A stretch of DNA of 64,000 nt from Blastocatellia bacterium (GTDB lineage: Bacteria; Acidobacteriota; Blastocatellia; UBA7656; JADIYM01): NCBI GenBank assembly GCA_016705245.1, contig JADIYM010000003.1, positions 420,148 to 484,147 on the forward strand, in the 5' to 3' direction. The notes beneath the pieces were generated by a model. It did no database searches and was not told the origin of the DNA. It saw only the letters and a list, made by a program, of their open reading frames with translations. A program made the position numbers and the translations under genes. The first letter of the stretch is position 1; each line of letters starts with the position of its first letter. Shown here piece by piece: positions 9,022 through 17,368 of this stretch.

Positions 9022-9666
9022 CTAGCGGCGCGACACCCTGGCCGCCGCGAGCGTCGCGTCAAAGACCTTCGGGTAGGTTCCGCAACGGCACAGGTTGCCG
9101 CTGACCGCGTCGCGCACGTCATCAAGCGACGGCGACGGGTTTCTGTCGAGCAGCGCCGCGCAACTCATCACCATTCCGGGAGTGCAATATCCACACTGCA
9201 TCGCGTCGTGCTCGATGAACGCTTCCTGGACCGGATGCAGTACGTCGCCCTTCGCGAGCCCTTCGATCGTCGTGACGGCACGGTCACCGACGTCGATTGC
9301 CAGCGTCATGCACGACACGACGAGAGTCTTGTCGAGCAAAACCGTGCACGCCGAGCACGAACCGCGATCGCAAACCACTTTGGTTCCGGTCAGTCCCAGG
9401 TCGTCGCGCAATGCCTCGGCCAGCGTAGTCCGCGGCTCGATGTCGAGCTTGCGGGCGGAGCCGTTCACGTTCAGCGTCACGGCGACACGTCCCGGGCCCA
9501 CCGCGGCAGGACCGGCGAGCGCCGTTGACGCTTCCGTCACCGCGTTCAGGCCAGTCTCGAGGATTGCGGCTCCAGCGGCTCCAAGTCCGGCGCCCTTGAG
9601 AAACCCGCGCCGCGAGACATTTCCACTCGTGACAGGCGAATCGGTCGGTACTGGATCTTCAGCCAT
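9022..9666 (-). CDS. Molybdenum hydroxylase, 2Fe-2S subunit with Tat signal (YagT/PaoA-like)
   Basis: A 214-residue small subunit with two 2Fe-2S clusters. I chose ATG 9666 because GAAGGAGG sits just upstream; the longer open frame runs into a palindromic repeat. A twin-arginine signal (SRRGFLKGAGLGAAGAA, about residues 18-34) predicts folded export of the complex to the periplasm. The plant-type ferredoxin cluster is CDRGSCSACTVLL followed by a later Cys. The second cluster is GYCTPGMVMS and NLCRCGTYPKV. It is the first gene of the four-gene operon. Confidence 0.95.
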   Translation of the reverse strand: MAEDPVPTDSPVTSGNVSRRGFLKGAGLGAAGAAILETGLNAVTEASTALAGPAAVGPGRVAVTLNVNGSARKLDIEPRTTLAEALRDDLGLTGTKVVCDRGSCSACTVLLDKTLVVSCMTLAIDVGDRAVTTIEGLAKGDVLHPVQEAFIEHDAMQCGYCTPGMVMSCAALLDRNPSPSLDDVRDAVSGNLCRCGTYPKVFDATLAAARVSRR

Positions 9667-9736
9667 CGTGCCTCCTTCGGGGATGTCGAGAGTACGGACG
9701 AGGGGCGAAATCGTTTCAGCCCGTGCAATGCGCGAA

Positions 9737-9835
9737 GCGCTTTGGAGTGCGGCGTGAATCGCCGCTTTGGATTGTAATTTCGGGTTCCCGGAGAGTGGAA
9801 TCCAAAGCGGCGATTCACGCCGCACTCCAAGGCGC
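9737..9835. repeat. Long inverted repeat, family E
   Basis: Arms 9737-9773 and 9799-9835 are almost perfect reverse complements (core ggagtgcggcgtgaatcgcc), with a loop of about 25 bases. They lie between the end of the phosphatase gene and the start of the hydroxylase operon. This may insulate the two minus-strand transcripts. Confidence 0.8.
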
Positions 9836-9855
9836 TCCGCGCAGTGCCGACGAGC

Positions 9856-11357
9856 CTAGTCGCCCTTCGCGAAGACGAAGAACCACACGGCGAACCCCGC
9901 CACCGTCAGCAACGCGAGCAGGATGAAGATCACTCCGAGCCCGATGAGGACCTTGCTTCCGGCCGACTTTCCGGCCTTTTTCGGAGGCTCCATGTCGAGC
10001 GCAGCTGTCGGCGGAATCGGCATCGTCGGGGCTGGCGCGGGCACCGCAACTGGAGGTGGCGAAGCCGGCGCTGCCGCCTGCGGCGCCGGCTGCGGCGGCA
10101 AGGGAGGCGCCGCAACTTGCGGGGCCTGCACTGGTGCTGGCGGCGGCGCGACGGGCATCGACGAAAGCGGGACGGTCGCCTGGTGAGAAGCAGGATCCCC
10201 CGAGGCAAGCGGCGCCGTCGGCATGCCAGCGGCGATATCGTGCATGGCCGGCGGGACGACCACATCGGGCGCGTTTGACGGCGCCGACGGTGCGGGCTGC
10301 TGCAGCCGCGGGATCGCGACGTGGGTCACGGGAATGTCCGAATGCGCCGGTCCCGTCCCGGGTTGGGTTGCGATGAGCTGCATTCCGAGGTTGTCGAGAA
10401 CCCCGTTGACGCTCGGCGGTCCCTGCGCGGCATTCGCCGCCGTGTCCTGGTAATAGTCGAGCTGCTGTCCACCGATGCGCAGCAGGTCGTTCGACGTCAG
10501 CGCGTGCATGCTGCCCGTGATCGAGAACTGTTCGGCCGAGCTCTGGAGTGAAGACCCGTCAAACTGCGCTATGAGCGCCGTGATGTTGTCTTCTCCGCCC
10601 CGGGCGTTCGCAAGCTCGATGAGCCGCCGGCACGCGGCCGCCAGATCCGGCACGTTCTGGACGATCGCGTCGCGCATTTCGTCCGCCGATACCTTGTTCG
10701 ACAATCCGTCCGAGCAAAGCAGCATCGCATCGCCGGCGCACAGGTCTACCGAGGTGACCGCGACGACGACGTCAGGCCGCGTGCCGAGCGCCTGCAGGAT
10801 AACGTTGTTCGGAACCTGATTCGCCTGATCCGGCTGAATCGCCTTTGCGTCGACGAGGAGCTGGACGAGCGACTGGTCCTTGGTGAGTTGCTTGATTCGA
10901 CCGGCGCGCACGAGGTAGGCGCGCGAGTCGCCAACCTGCCCGACGTAGGCCTTGCTGCCGTGGCACAACACCGCCGTCAGCGTGGCGCCCATTCCGGCGA
11001 GGTGCGGATTGTCCTGAGCGTATTGCCAGACCGTGCGATTCGTCCGTTCGACCGCGATCTGCAATCGCTGCGAGACGTCGAGCGGCGTCGAGCCAGGCTT
11101 GAGCATCTCGTCGCGCACGCCGTTGACCGCCAGGTCGCTGGCGATCTCGCCGGCGACCGCGCCGCCCATGCCGTCCGACACGACCATCAGGCTTCCCATC
11201 GAGCCAAGACGGTGGTGGCTCACTTCCGGTGTCAGCCCGGTGTTGCCGGTCGTCAGATCCGCCACGAGAAACAGTCTTCGTTTCCTCGCCGGATCATGCC
11301 GACATCGGTCCGCGCAGAGACGCGGACCTGGACGTCGCCGTTTTGCGACGCGCTCAC
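9856..11357 (-). CDS. PP2C-type protein phosphatase with C-terminal membrane anchor, one frameshift
   Basis: A metal-dependent Ser/Thr phosphatase of the PPM family. The canonical metal motifs are VVSDGMGG, GDSRAYLV, LLCSDGLSNKV and GGEDNITALI. An Ala/Pro-rich linker (about residues 290-460) leads to a C-terminal transmembrane helix, so the catalytic domain faces the cytoplasm. The open frame from GTG 11265 lacks the usual N-terminus. That segment (ARTDVGMIRRGNEDCF) lies in another frame just upstream and joins if one T is added at the 3-base run 11269-11271. The start is then probably GTG 11357, giving about 500 residues. It lies downstream of the FHA gene and may act on kinase-modified FHA partners. 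Confidence 0.88.
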
Positions 11358-11396
11358 GCGAGGGGCTCCATGCTGCCGATGGCCACGTTCGTCGTC

Positions 11397-12704
11397 CTAC
11401 TCATCGGCCTCGAATCGGAACAGTTGTTTTCCAATGAGCACGACATCCCCACCATGAAGCTCGACTTCCTGATGGATCTTCACGAAAGTTCCGTTTCGAG
11501 AGTTGTTGTCGATGAGAAAGAACCTCCCGTTTCGTTGGAGGATCCGGGCATGACGGCTCGACATGTAACCGTCGTGCGGAAACTTGATATCACCGTCGAC
11601 GCGACCGATCCCAGTTTCGGTCGGCCTGAGCTGGAAGGTCTCGCCGACGTCTCCGCCCTCCATGATGAGGAGCAGACGGCCCGACTTTGGCGGTGACGCC
11701 ACGGGTGTCGACGACATGACGATCGTGTGCTGGTCGGGCGGCGGCGCCGCACCGGTCGGAGGCGCGGCCTGACCGATGCCGGCCGTAGGCGTCGCCGTCG
11801 GTGTCGGCGTGGTGACGTAGGAAGGCTCGGGAGCCACCACCGGGACGCCTGCCGTCGGAACATCGTCAGTTGCAAAGCCGGTCGTTCCGCCGGCGCCCGG
11901 TGGAGCCTGATCCGGGTCGACGATCGTGTCCAGGTAGGCGGACGGTTCCGGCTGCGGCGGATTGAGGACAGTCGGCAGATATTCGGCAGCTGGCGGCGGC
12001 GCCGGTGGCGCCGGTGCTGCTGGCGGAGGAGGTGTCACCACAGTCGCGGCGCCCCACGCGGGCTGGGGTGGCGGCGGTGGAACCATCTGGCTGAAATCGG
12101 GACTTGGAGTCACGACCGTCTCCGCTCCCCACGTGGGAGCAGGCGGTGGCGGGGGAGGTGCTGCAGGCTGGGGCGGCGCGAACTGGCTGAGGTCAGGAGC
12201 CGGCGTGATAACCGTCGGCGCACCCCACGCCGGCGCTGCCGGCGGAGGAGGAGCCGGAGGAGCCTGTGGCTGTCCGAAACTGGGGTTGGGACTGATCACG
12301 GTCGGGGCGCCCCAAGGCGCCTGTTCCGGAACATGCGGTGGCGGGGCAGTCGGCGGAAGCGGCGGAGGCGGCGTCACGACGGTCGGCGCGCTCCATTGCT
12401 GCGCCGGCGCAGCCGGGGCCTGTACCGCGAGTCGCGAGCCGCACTGCTGGCAGAACGCCCAGTCCGCGTCATTCGTCGCGCCACACGCCGGACAGATGGA
12501 CTTGCCCGCGGGCACGCGTCCACCCGGAGCCTCCATCGCCGGATTTCCCGGAGACGGAATCAGCACCGTCATCGGCATGTCCGCCGCAGCAGGTGCAGCA
12601 GGCCGACCGGGAGCCGCCGCTGCCGCATCGAGCGGCGTCGCGCACATGCGGCAGACGGGCGCGTCGTCCTTGTTTTCCGCTCCACATCGAGGACAGGTGA
12701 TCAT
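11397..12704 (-). CDS. Zinc-ribbon and FHA-domain protein
   Basis: A 435-residue protein with two N-terminal zinc ribbons (CPRCGAENKDD...CRMC and CPACGATND...CQQCG), a long Pro/Ala-rich middle (about 95-340) with short repeats containing WGA(P/A/E)TV(V/I)xPxP, and a C-terminal FHA domain (about 345-430). The FHA phosphothreonine-binding residues appear in GRVDGDIKFP, SSRHARI and NSRNGTFV. FHA domains bind phosphorylated Thr, and this gene sits 39 bases upstream of a PP2C phosphatase. It starts at ATG 12704 with GAGGAG upstream. The partner is unknown. Confidence 0.93.
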   Translation of the reverse strand: MITCPRCGAENKDDAPVCRMCATPLDAAAAAPGRPAAPAAADMPMTVLIPSPGNPAMEAPGGRVPAGKSICPACGATNDADWAFCQQCGSRLAVQAPAAPAQQWSAPTVVTPPPPLPPTAPPPHVPEQAPWGAPTVISPNPSFGQPQAPPAPPPPAAPAWGAPTVITPAPDLSQFAPPQPAAPPPPPPAPTWGAETVVTPSPDFSQMVPPPPPQPAWGAATVVTPPPPAAPAPPAPPPAAEYLPTVLNPPQPEPSAYLDTIVDPDQAPPGAGGTTGFATDDVPTAGVPVVAPEPSYVTTPTPTATPTAGIGQAAPPTGAAPPPDQHTIVMSSTPVASPPKSGRLLLIMEGGDVGETFQLRPTETGIGRVDGDIKFPHDGYMSSRHARILQRNGRFFLIDNNSRNGTFVKIHQEVELHGGDVVLIGKQLFRFEADE

Positions 12705-12897
12705 CGCAGGCTACTCCTCAGATTGGCCCTCCCGACGGTCGACAGCAACGTGCGGACAATCGGCACCACGAGTGTTTCGGTCGGTCGAATCTTACAGGAT
12801 GAGTACGAGCTGAAAGGCTCTTGCGCGAGGATACAACGAAGGCCGAGAAAAACGCAAAAGTGACTTCCGTGCCACGCTCGAGTCGTCGTCGAATGCG

Positions 12898-13624
12898 TCA
12901 TCGGTCCGACTCCGCGACAGCCGCCGCGAGACGCGTCGTGACCGGTCCCGGTGCGGCAAAGCGGTGGATATCGAGTTCCGCGACGGGCTGAACGCCTCGC
13001 GTCGAGTTCGTCAGAAAGACCTCGTGGGCTTCGTGAAGGACGTGAAGCGTGGCGGCGCCTTCGACGGCTCGTATTCGCAATCTCGTTGCGGCCTCGAGGA
13101 CGAGCGCCCTCGTGATCCCCGCAAGGCAGCCGGTTCCGAGCGACGGCGTCCAGAGCTCGCCATCGCGAACCCAGAAGAGGTTCGCCGAAGACGTCTCGAC
13201 CACCTCGCCGCGTTCGTTGAGCACGATGGCATCGTCGAAATCCCGTCGCCGCGCCTCGTCGACTCTCGTCGAGCGCGGCTGCAAGAATCCAGAGATCGGA
13301 GGAACGCGCGCTCTCGTCTCGCCAGGGGCCCGCGGACCCGCGGACCGCTGTAGCCCGCGCACGACCCGTCGAGATCCGGCCAAGCGCCACGAGCTCGGCG
13401 AGTCCAGCTTCGAAGTCGGCGAGCGAATGCTCGAGCGGAACCCCGAGCCGGGCAGCGTGCGACGTGAGCCTAGCCCAGTGACGCGCCGAGTGCCGGACGC
13501 GGCCATCGGAAATACCGAGAGTCGTGAAGACGCCCCATCCGTAGAGAAGGCCCGCCGAGAGCGGCGACACGCGCGCGTCGCCAATCGGAAGGACTGCGCC
13601 GTTTAGCCAGACGAAGGGAACCAC
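12898..13624 (-). CDS. pabC: Aminotransferase class IV, probable aminodeoxychorismate lyase, one frameshift
   Basis: A fold-type IV PLP enzyme that probably converts aminodeoxychorismate to p-aminobenzoate for folate synthesis. Reconstructed length is about 241 residues from GTG 13624 (MVPFVWLNGAVLP). The C-terminal half, in the second frame, shows AIVLNERGEVVETSS, NLFWVRDGELWTPS and GCLAGITRALVLE, typical of PabC and branched-chain aminotransferases. The two frames join if one base is removed from the 3-base run at 13242-13244. Its place directly after pabB supports pabC over ilvE. 12705-12897 shows no gene. Confidence 0.85.
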
Positions 13625-13678
13625 GTCGTGATCATGCGCCGGAGAGCCTTGGCTGCATAGCTCCCATTGCAGCCCTGC

Positions 13679-13773
13679 GACTCTGCGTCTTCACTTTGCG
13701 TCTCTGCGAGAACCTCTTCTCCCGTGCGTGAGGGGGGGTTCTCGCAGAGACGCAAAGTGAAGACGCAGAGTCG
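13679..13773. repeat. Palindromic intergenic repeat, family A (copy 2)
   Basis: Arms 13679-13713 and 13736-13772 are nearly perfect reverse complements. They are built from ctttgcgtct and ctctgcgaga units around a G-rich loop. They sit between pabB and pabC, so a hairpin here would fall within the transcript if the two are co-transcribed. Confidence 0.85.
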
Positions 13774-13831
13774 CATGAAAACTGGGGGTGGAATGGCTAC
13801 TTGATACCTCTCGCCATACGCTCGCACCTTT

Positions 13832-15172
13832 TCACCCCCGCAGCGCCTCGAGCAGCGCCCTCGCCTTCCACATCGACTCGTCGTATTCGCCCTCCGGATC
13901 CGAATCCGCCACGACGCCTCCGCCGACGTTGAACCGCGCCACGTCACCATCGACGTCCATCGTCCGGATGGCGACGCTCCAGTCCATCCGTCCGTCGAAA
14001 GCGCAGTACCCGATGGCGCCCATCGATATCCCGCGGCGGACGCCTTCGAGCTCCTCGATGATCTCCATCGCGCGGATCTTCGGAGCGCCCGTGATGGATC
14101 CGCACGGAAAGGCCGCGCGAAGGAGGTCACACCCTCTCGCCCCGTCTCGAAGTCGCGCCGACACGCGCGAGACGAGGTGGTGAACCGTTGGCAGCCGACG
14201 GTGACCGAAAAGCTCATCGACGGCCACGCTGCCGAACTCGGCGACTCGGCCAAGGTCGTTTCGCACCAGGTCGACGATCATGAGGTTTTCGGCACGATCC
14301 TTCACGCTCTCGACCAGCTCTTGAGCGAGTTTCTCGTCTTCTTCACGCGTCGCCCCGCGAGGCCGGGTTCCCTTTATCGGCCACATCTCGGCGTCTCGGC
14401 CTCGCACGCGAAGGAACCGTTCCGGCGAGGCGCTGACGATCGATCGCCCGGACTCGGCGAGCAGCGCCGCAAACGCCGCCGGGTTACGCTCGCGCAGCCG
14501 AAGAAAGACCTCGGCACTCGTCAACTCACCCATCGGCGCGGCGAATCGCTGCGTCAGGTTCACCTGATAGACGTCGCCCGCGGCGATGTGCGCCTGAGCG
14601 TGCCGGACCGAAGCCGCGTACGTCTGTCGATCGAAGTTCGACTCCGGCTCGAGCGCCGAGACGCCCGGCTGTCGCTCGACCTCCGGCCCGTGTGCGAGCA
14701 GGTCCAGAGCTTCTCGAGCGCGGTCCGTCGCGCGCGCGGCGCGGGCGGAAGCTGCGGCGGGTATTCCCGTCGAGACGACCCAGCTCTCCGAGGTCAGGTA
14801 GTCGTGAAGGACGAGCCGATCGTACAGTCCGATCGACACCTCGGCGCACGGTGCGTCTGTGGCCGCCGTCGCCCGAATTCGTTCGAAGCGCCTGCCGAGG
14901 TCGTACGAGAGAACGCCGATGGCCGCGCCCGGCGGGAATCCGGTGTCGTGCGGGGCCGACTCGAATGCAGCCAACGCAGCGTCGAGGTCAGCGATCGGGT
15001 CACGCTCCGAATCGCCGATCGTGTCGAAGGGGTCCCAGGCGGCAAGCAGCCATCTCGCGGCGACGTCGTCGGCACCCGAACTGTCGAGAATGACCGGTCG
15101 AAGCTCTGGCGAAATTGCCGCGACGACGCGGACGATGCGATCCGCCGTCGCCGCGACCGGTTCGACGATCAG
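13832..15172 (-). CDS. pabB: Aminodeoxychorismate synthase component I
   Basis: Chorismate-binding enzyme that makes 4-amino-4-deoxychorismate. The C-terminal catalytic domain carries GDVYQVNLTQRF, PIKGTRPRGATREEDE, KDRAENLMIVDLVRNDLG and FPCGSITGAPKIRAMEII. PIKGT is typical of the PabB/TrpE lysine region. The first in-frame TTG (14974) would remove a conserved-looking N-terminus (PVILDSSG, ARWLLAAWDPFDTI) that continues upstream. The frame reaches a CTG at 15172 that overlaps the protease stop as CTGA. I take that as the likely start, without certainty. Length would be about 446 residues. Confidence 0.85.
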   Translation of the reverse strand: MIVEPVAATADRIVRVVAAISPELRPVILDSSGADDVAARWLLAAWDPFDTIGDSERDPIADLDAALAAFESAPHDTGFPPGAAIGVLSYDLGRRFERIRATAATDAPCAEVSIGLYDRLVLHDYLTSESWVVSTGIPAAASARAARATDRAREALDLLAHGPEVERQPGVSALEPESNFDRQTYAASVRHAQAHIAAGDVYQVNLTQRFAAPMGELTSAEVFLRLRERNPAAFAALLAESGRSIVSASPERFLRVRGRDAEMWPIKGTRPRGATREEDEKLAQELVESVKDRAENLMIVDLVRNDLGRVAEFGSVAVDELFGHRRLPTVHHLVSRVSARLRDGARGCDLLRAAFPCGSITGAPKIRAMEIIEELEGVRRGISMGAIGYCAFDGRMDWSVAIRTMDVDGDVARFNVGGGVVADSDPEGEYDESMWKARALLEALRG

Positions 15173-16623
15173 CGTGAAGTACCCGCGGCGAATGCTCCGC
15201 CTCCGCTGAGACGGCCGCCCGTCATCAAACGAGAGTCAAAGCCCGGCACAGCCTGCCGGCCGTCAAGCACGCGCGCGCGGATCAACTCCAGCGGCATCTT
15301 CGGGTTCGAGCTCGCGACGAGCGCGGCCATTCCGGCCACGAACGGCGAAGCCATCGAGGTCCCGGACGCGAATCCGTACGCTCCGTCCGGCAGCGTGCTC
15401 AGGATGTCGACGCCAGGCGCGGCGATGTCGACCGACAGCTCGCCGAAGTTCGAGAACGGCGCGATTGTTTCGTTCGGCGAAAGCGCGGCAACCGAGAGGA
15501 TGCCCATGTTCGGGTACGCCGACGGGTAGTGCGGCGTCGCATCGGAATCGATTCCGTCGTTGCCTGCCGCGCAGACGAAGAGGACTCCGCTCCGGATGGC
15601 GCGGTTGATGGCCTCCTCGAGCGCCGCGGAGCGCTCGGTACTTCCCCAGCTGCAATTGACCACACGCACGTTCGCACCGCGCTCGTTCATCTTCAGGATG
15701 TAGTCGATGCAGGCGATCGCATCGCTCGTCTGCCCGCCGCCGGTCGCACCAAGGAATCGGAGCGCCATCACCCGCGTCGTCCAGTTGACGCCAGAGACAC
15801 CGCGATCGTTGTCGCCCACCGCGCCGATGATTCCGGCGACGTGTGTGCCGTGACCGAGGTCGTCGTCGGGATCGCCCGAGTTCGCGATCGCGTCGTATCC
15901 GTGCACGTCGTCAACTACGCCGTTGCCGTCGTCGTCGATGCCATTGCCCGGCGTTTCGCCCTCGTTCACCCAAAGATTCTCGACGAGGTCTTCGTGCTTC
16001 AGGTCGATGCCGCTATCGATGACCGCGACCACGAGGTCCGAGCTGCCCATCCCGTGTTGCCAGGCGCCGACCGCATCTACGTCGACTCCATCCTTCCCTC
16101 CCGGATGACCGTTCACCGGCTGACCGGTGTTTCTGAGTCCCCACTGCTCTCGGAACCGTGCATCGTTCGGCTGCGGGCCAGCCTGATCGACGTGCCAGGT
16201 CGCGTCGAGCTCAGCGTACGCGACGGACTTGTCTCGCCGGAACGCGACGAGCGCCTTCTCGGCGGAGCCCATGTCCGAGAAACCGAGCACAGCCAGCCCG
16301 GGCATCGACGCGAATCGCTCGAGACCGACGCCTTCGCCCGGGCGCTCGGCCTGTGCGATGGTCGCGCCCGAGAGGATCTCCTTGACGATTCGTTCCGGCA
16401 GAGATTCGGTGCGGTACTTGACGAGCACGCGGACCGGACCGCCACTGGTCGGCGTCATCTGCCACGTCGGGCCGACGGGCGCCGTCGAAGGATAGAGAAC
16501 GCAGGGCTCCCGGTCGGACTTCGCTCGACGAGACAGCGTGAAATCGGAGATCCGGCCGGCGACGCCTGCGAGAAGGATGACGAGCGCGCCGACGATGATG
16601 TGCGGCAAGGGATTTCGGGTCAT
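15169..16623 (-). CDS. Secreted or membrane-anchored subtilisin-like serine protease (S8)
   Basis: A 484-residue protease. A hydrophobic N-terminal segment (about residues 8-26) is a signal anchor. An inhibitor-like propeptide region (about 60-135) precedes the catalytic domain. The catalytic triad is visible: Asp in VVAVIDSGID, His in GHGTHVAGIIGA and Ser in ASGTSMASPFVAGM, with the oxyanion Asn in CAAGND. An acidic insert GNGIDDDGNGVVDD resembles a calcium-binding loop. The substrate is unknown. The end overlaps the probable pabB start. Confidence 0.94.
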   Translation of the reverse strand: MTRNPLPHIIVGALVILLAGVAGRISDFTLSRRAKSDREPCVLYPSTAPVGPTWQMTPTSGGPVRVLVKYRTESLPERIVKEILSGATIAQAERPGEGVGLERFASMPGLAVLGFSDMGSAEKALVAFRRDKSVAYAELDATWHVDQAGPQPNDARFREQWGLRNTGQPVNGHPGGKDGVDVDAVGAWQHGMGSSDLVVAVIDSGIDLKHEDLVENLWVNEGETPGNGIDDDGNGVVDDVHGYDAIANSGDPDDDLGHGTHVAGIIGAVGDNDRGVSGVNWTTRVMALRFLGATGGGQTSDAIACIDYILKMNERGANVRVVNCSWGSTERSAALEEAINRAIRSGVLFVCAAGNDGIDSDATPHYPSAYPNMGILSVAALSPNETIAPFSNFGELSVDIAAPGVDILSTLPDGAYGFASGTSMASPFVAGMAALVASSNPKMPLELIRARVLDGRQAVPGFDSRLMTGGRLSGGGAFAAGTSR

Positions 16624-16672
16624 GTGGACCTCCGCGGCGCGGACCGGGCGGCTGCAGGCCGCCGAGCGAGCG

Positions 16673-16954
16673 TCAGTGTGGATAAATCAGCAGCACGGCG
16701 CCATCGTCTGCCACGTGGCGAATCTGTCGGGCGCCTGCCCGGTAAACGTACGAGCGGCCCCCGGCGTTCGCGATGATTCGCCAACCGGGCGTCATCACGT
16801 CCGCACTCATTTCGCCCGGACGCGACGCGCCAAGCGATGAGTTCGTAAACGTCTCGGCATCGACCGACGTCAGCACGGCTGGAACACCGGCGCGCGTTTC
16901 GGCGTCGGCCAGTGAGATTCGGATGGCGTCGTCTCGGGTAAGCGAAGCAGCCAT
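16673..16954 (-). CDS. Hypothetical 93-residue protein
   Basis: The start is ATG 16954 (MAASLTRDDAIRISLADAE). A much longer open frame upstream runs through a palindrome and a repeat and is unlikely to be coding. There is no signal peptide, membrane helix or Cys. The C-terminus is a beta-rich pattern (GWRIIANAGGRSYVYRAG) ending in VLLIYPH. It lies 49 bases upstream of the S8 protease on the same strand and could be its partner or a small regulator. Family not recognised. Confidence 0.6.
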   Translation of the reverse strand: MAASLTRDDAIRISLADAETRAGVPAVLTSVDAETFTNSSLGASRPGEMSADVMTPGWRIIANAGGRSYVYRAGARQIRHVADDGAVLLIYPH

Positions 16955-17041
16955 GCGCGTCAGTCTACCACCGCGTGCGAGGACTGTCGGCCCACCGCTC
17001 GAACTTCGTGCTTGACGCAACGGAGGACACGTCGTATTCTC

Positions 17042-17065
17042 CGACTTGGACAATTGTCCAAGTCG
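17042..17065. promoter_or_regulatory. 24-base perfect palindrome, operator-like
   Basis: Perfect dyad centred on AATT at 17052-17055, with the inner part cttggacaattgtccaag. It lies about 88 bases upstream of the hypothetical-protease-pab gene cluster, in the right place for a repressor site on the minus strand. It has no loop, unlike the hairpin repeats. No specific regulator can be named. The rest of 16955-17368 holds family A copy 3 and no gene. Confidence 0.5.
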
Positions 17066-17251
17066 CTTAGTCGCGCCGGGCGTGGGCCGCGAGAATCCAC
17101 TGTCGGCCTCTCGGAGACTCGCCGCCCGCTCCCGACCGCGACCGATCTCACAGCCCGCTTCGGCGGGTGGCACTGCGCCGGCGATGAGGCAAACTGGCCC
17201 GGCGGCACCGCCTCCCGCTGAGGTTGGCTCGCTAAGAGTCAACAGATAAAC

Positions 17252-17350
17252 ACTTTGCGTCTTTGCGTCTTCCTTTGCGCCTTTGCGAGAACCTCTTCTA
17301 GCCGTCAAGAAGTTCTCGCAAAGGCGCAAAGGAAGTCGCAAAGACGCAAG
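17252..17350. repeat. Palindromic intergenic repeat, family A (copy 3)
   Basis: Arms 17252-17300 and 17307-17350 are built from ctttgcgtctttgcgtcttc and gcgagaacctctt and their complements, with only a few loop bases. It is the longest copy and lies just beyond the 3' end of purL, where it could work as a transcription end. Confidence 0.85.
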
Positions 17351-17368
17351 ACAAGCAGTGAAGTTGAC

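Noticed and set aside
6565..9528. Long plus-strand open frames opposite the molybdenum hydroxylase genes
   Set aside because: They are Arg/Ala/His-rich shadow frames. The minus-strand frames carry complete, conserved enzyme subunits.
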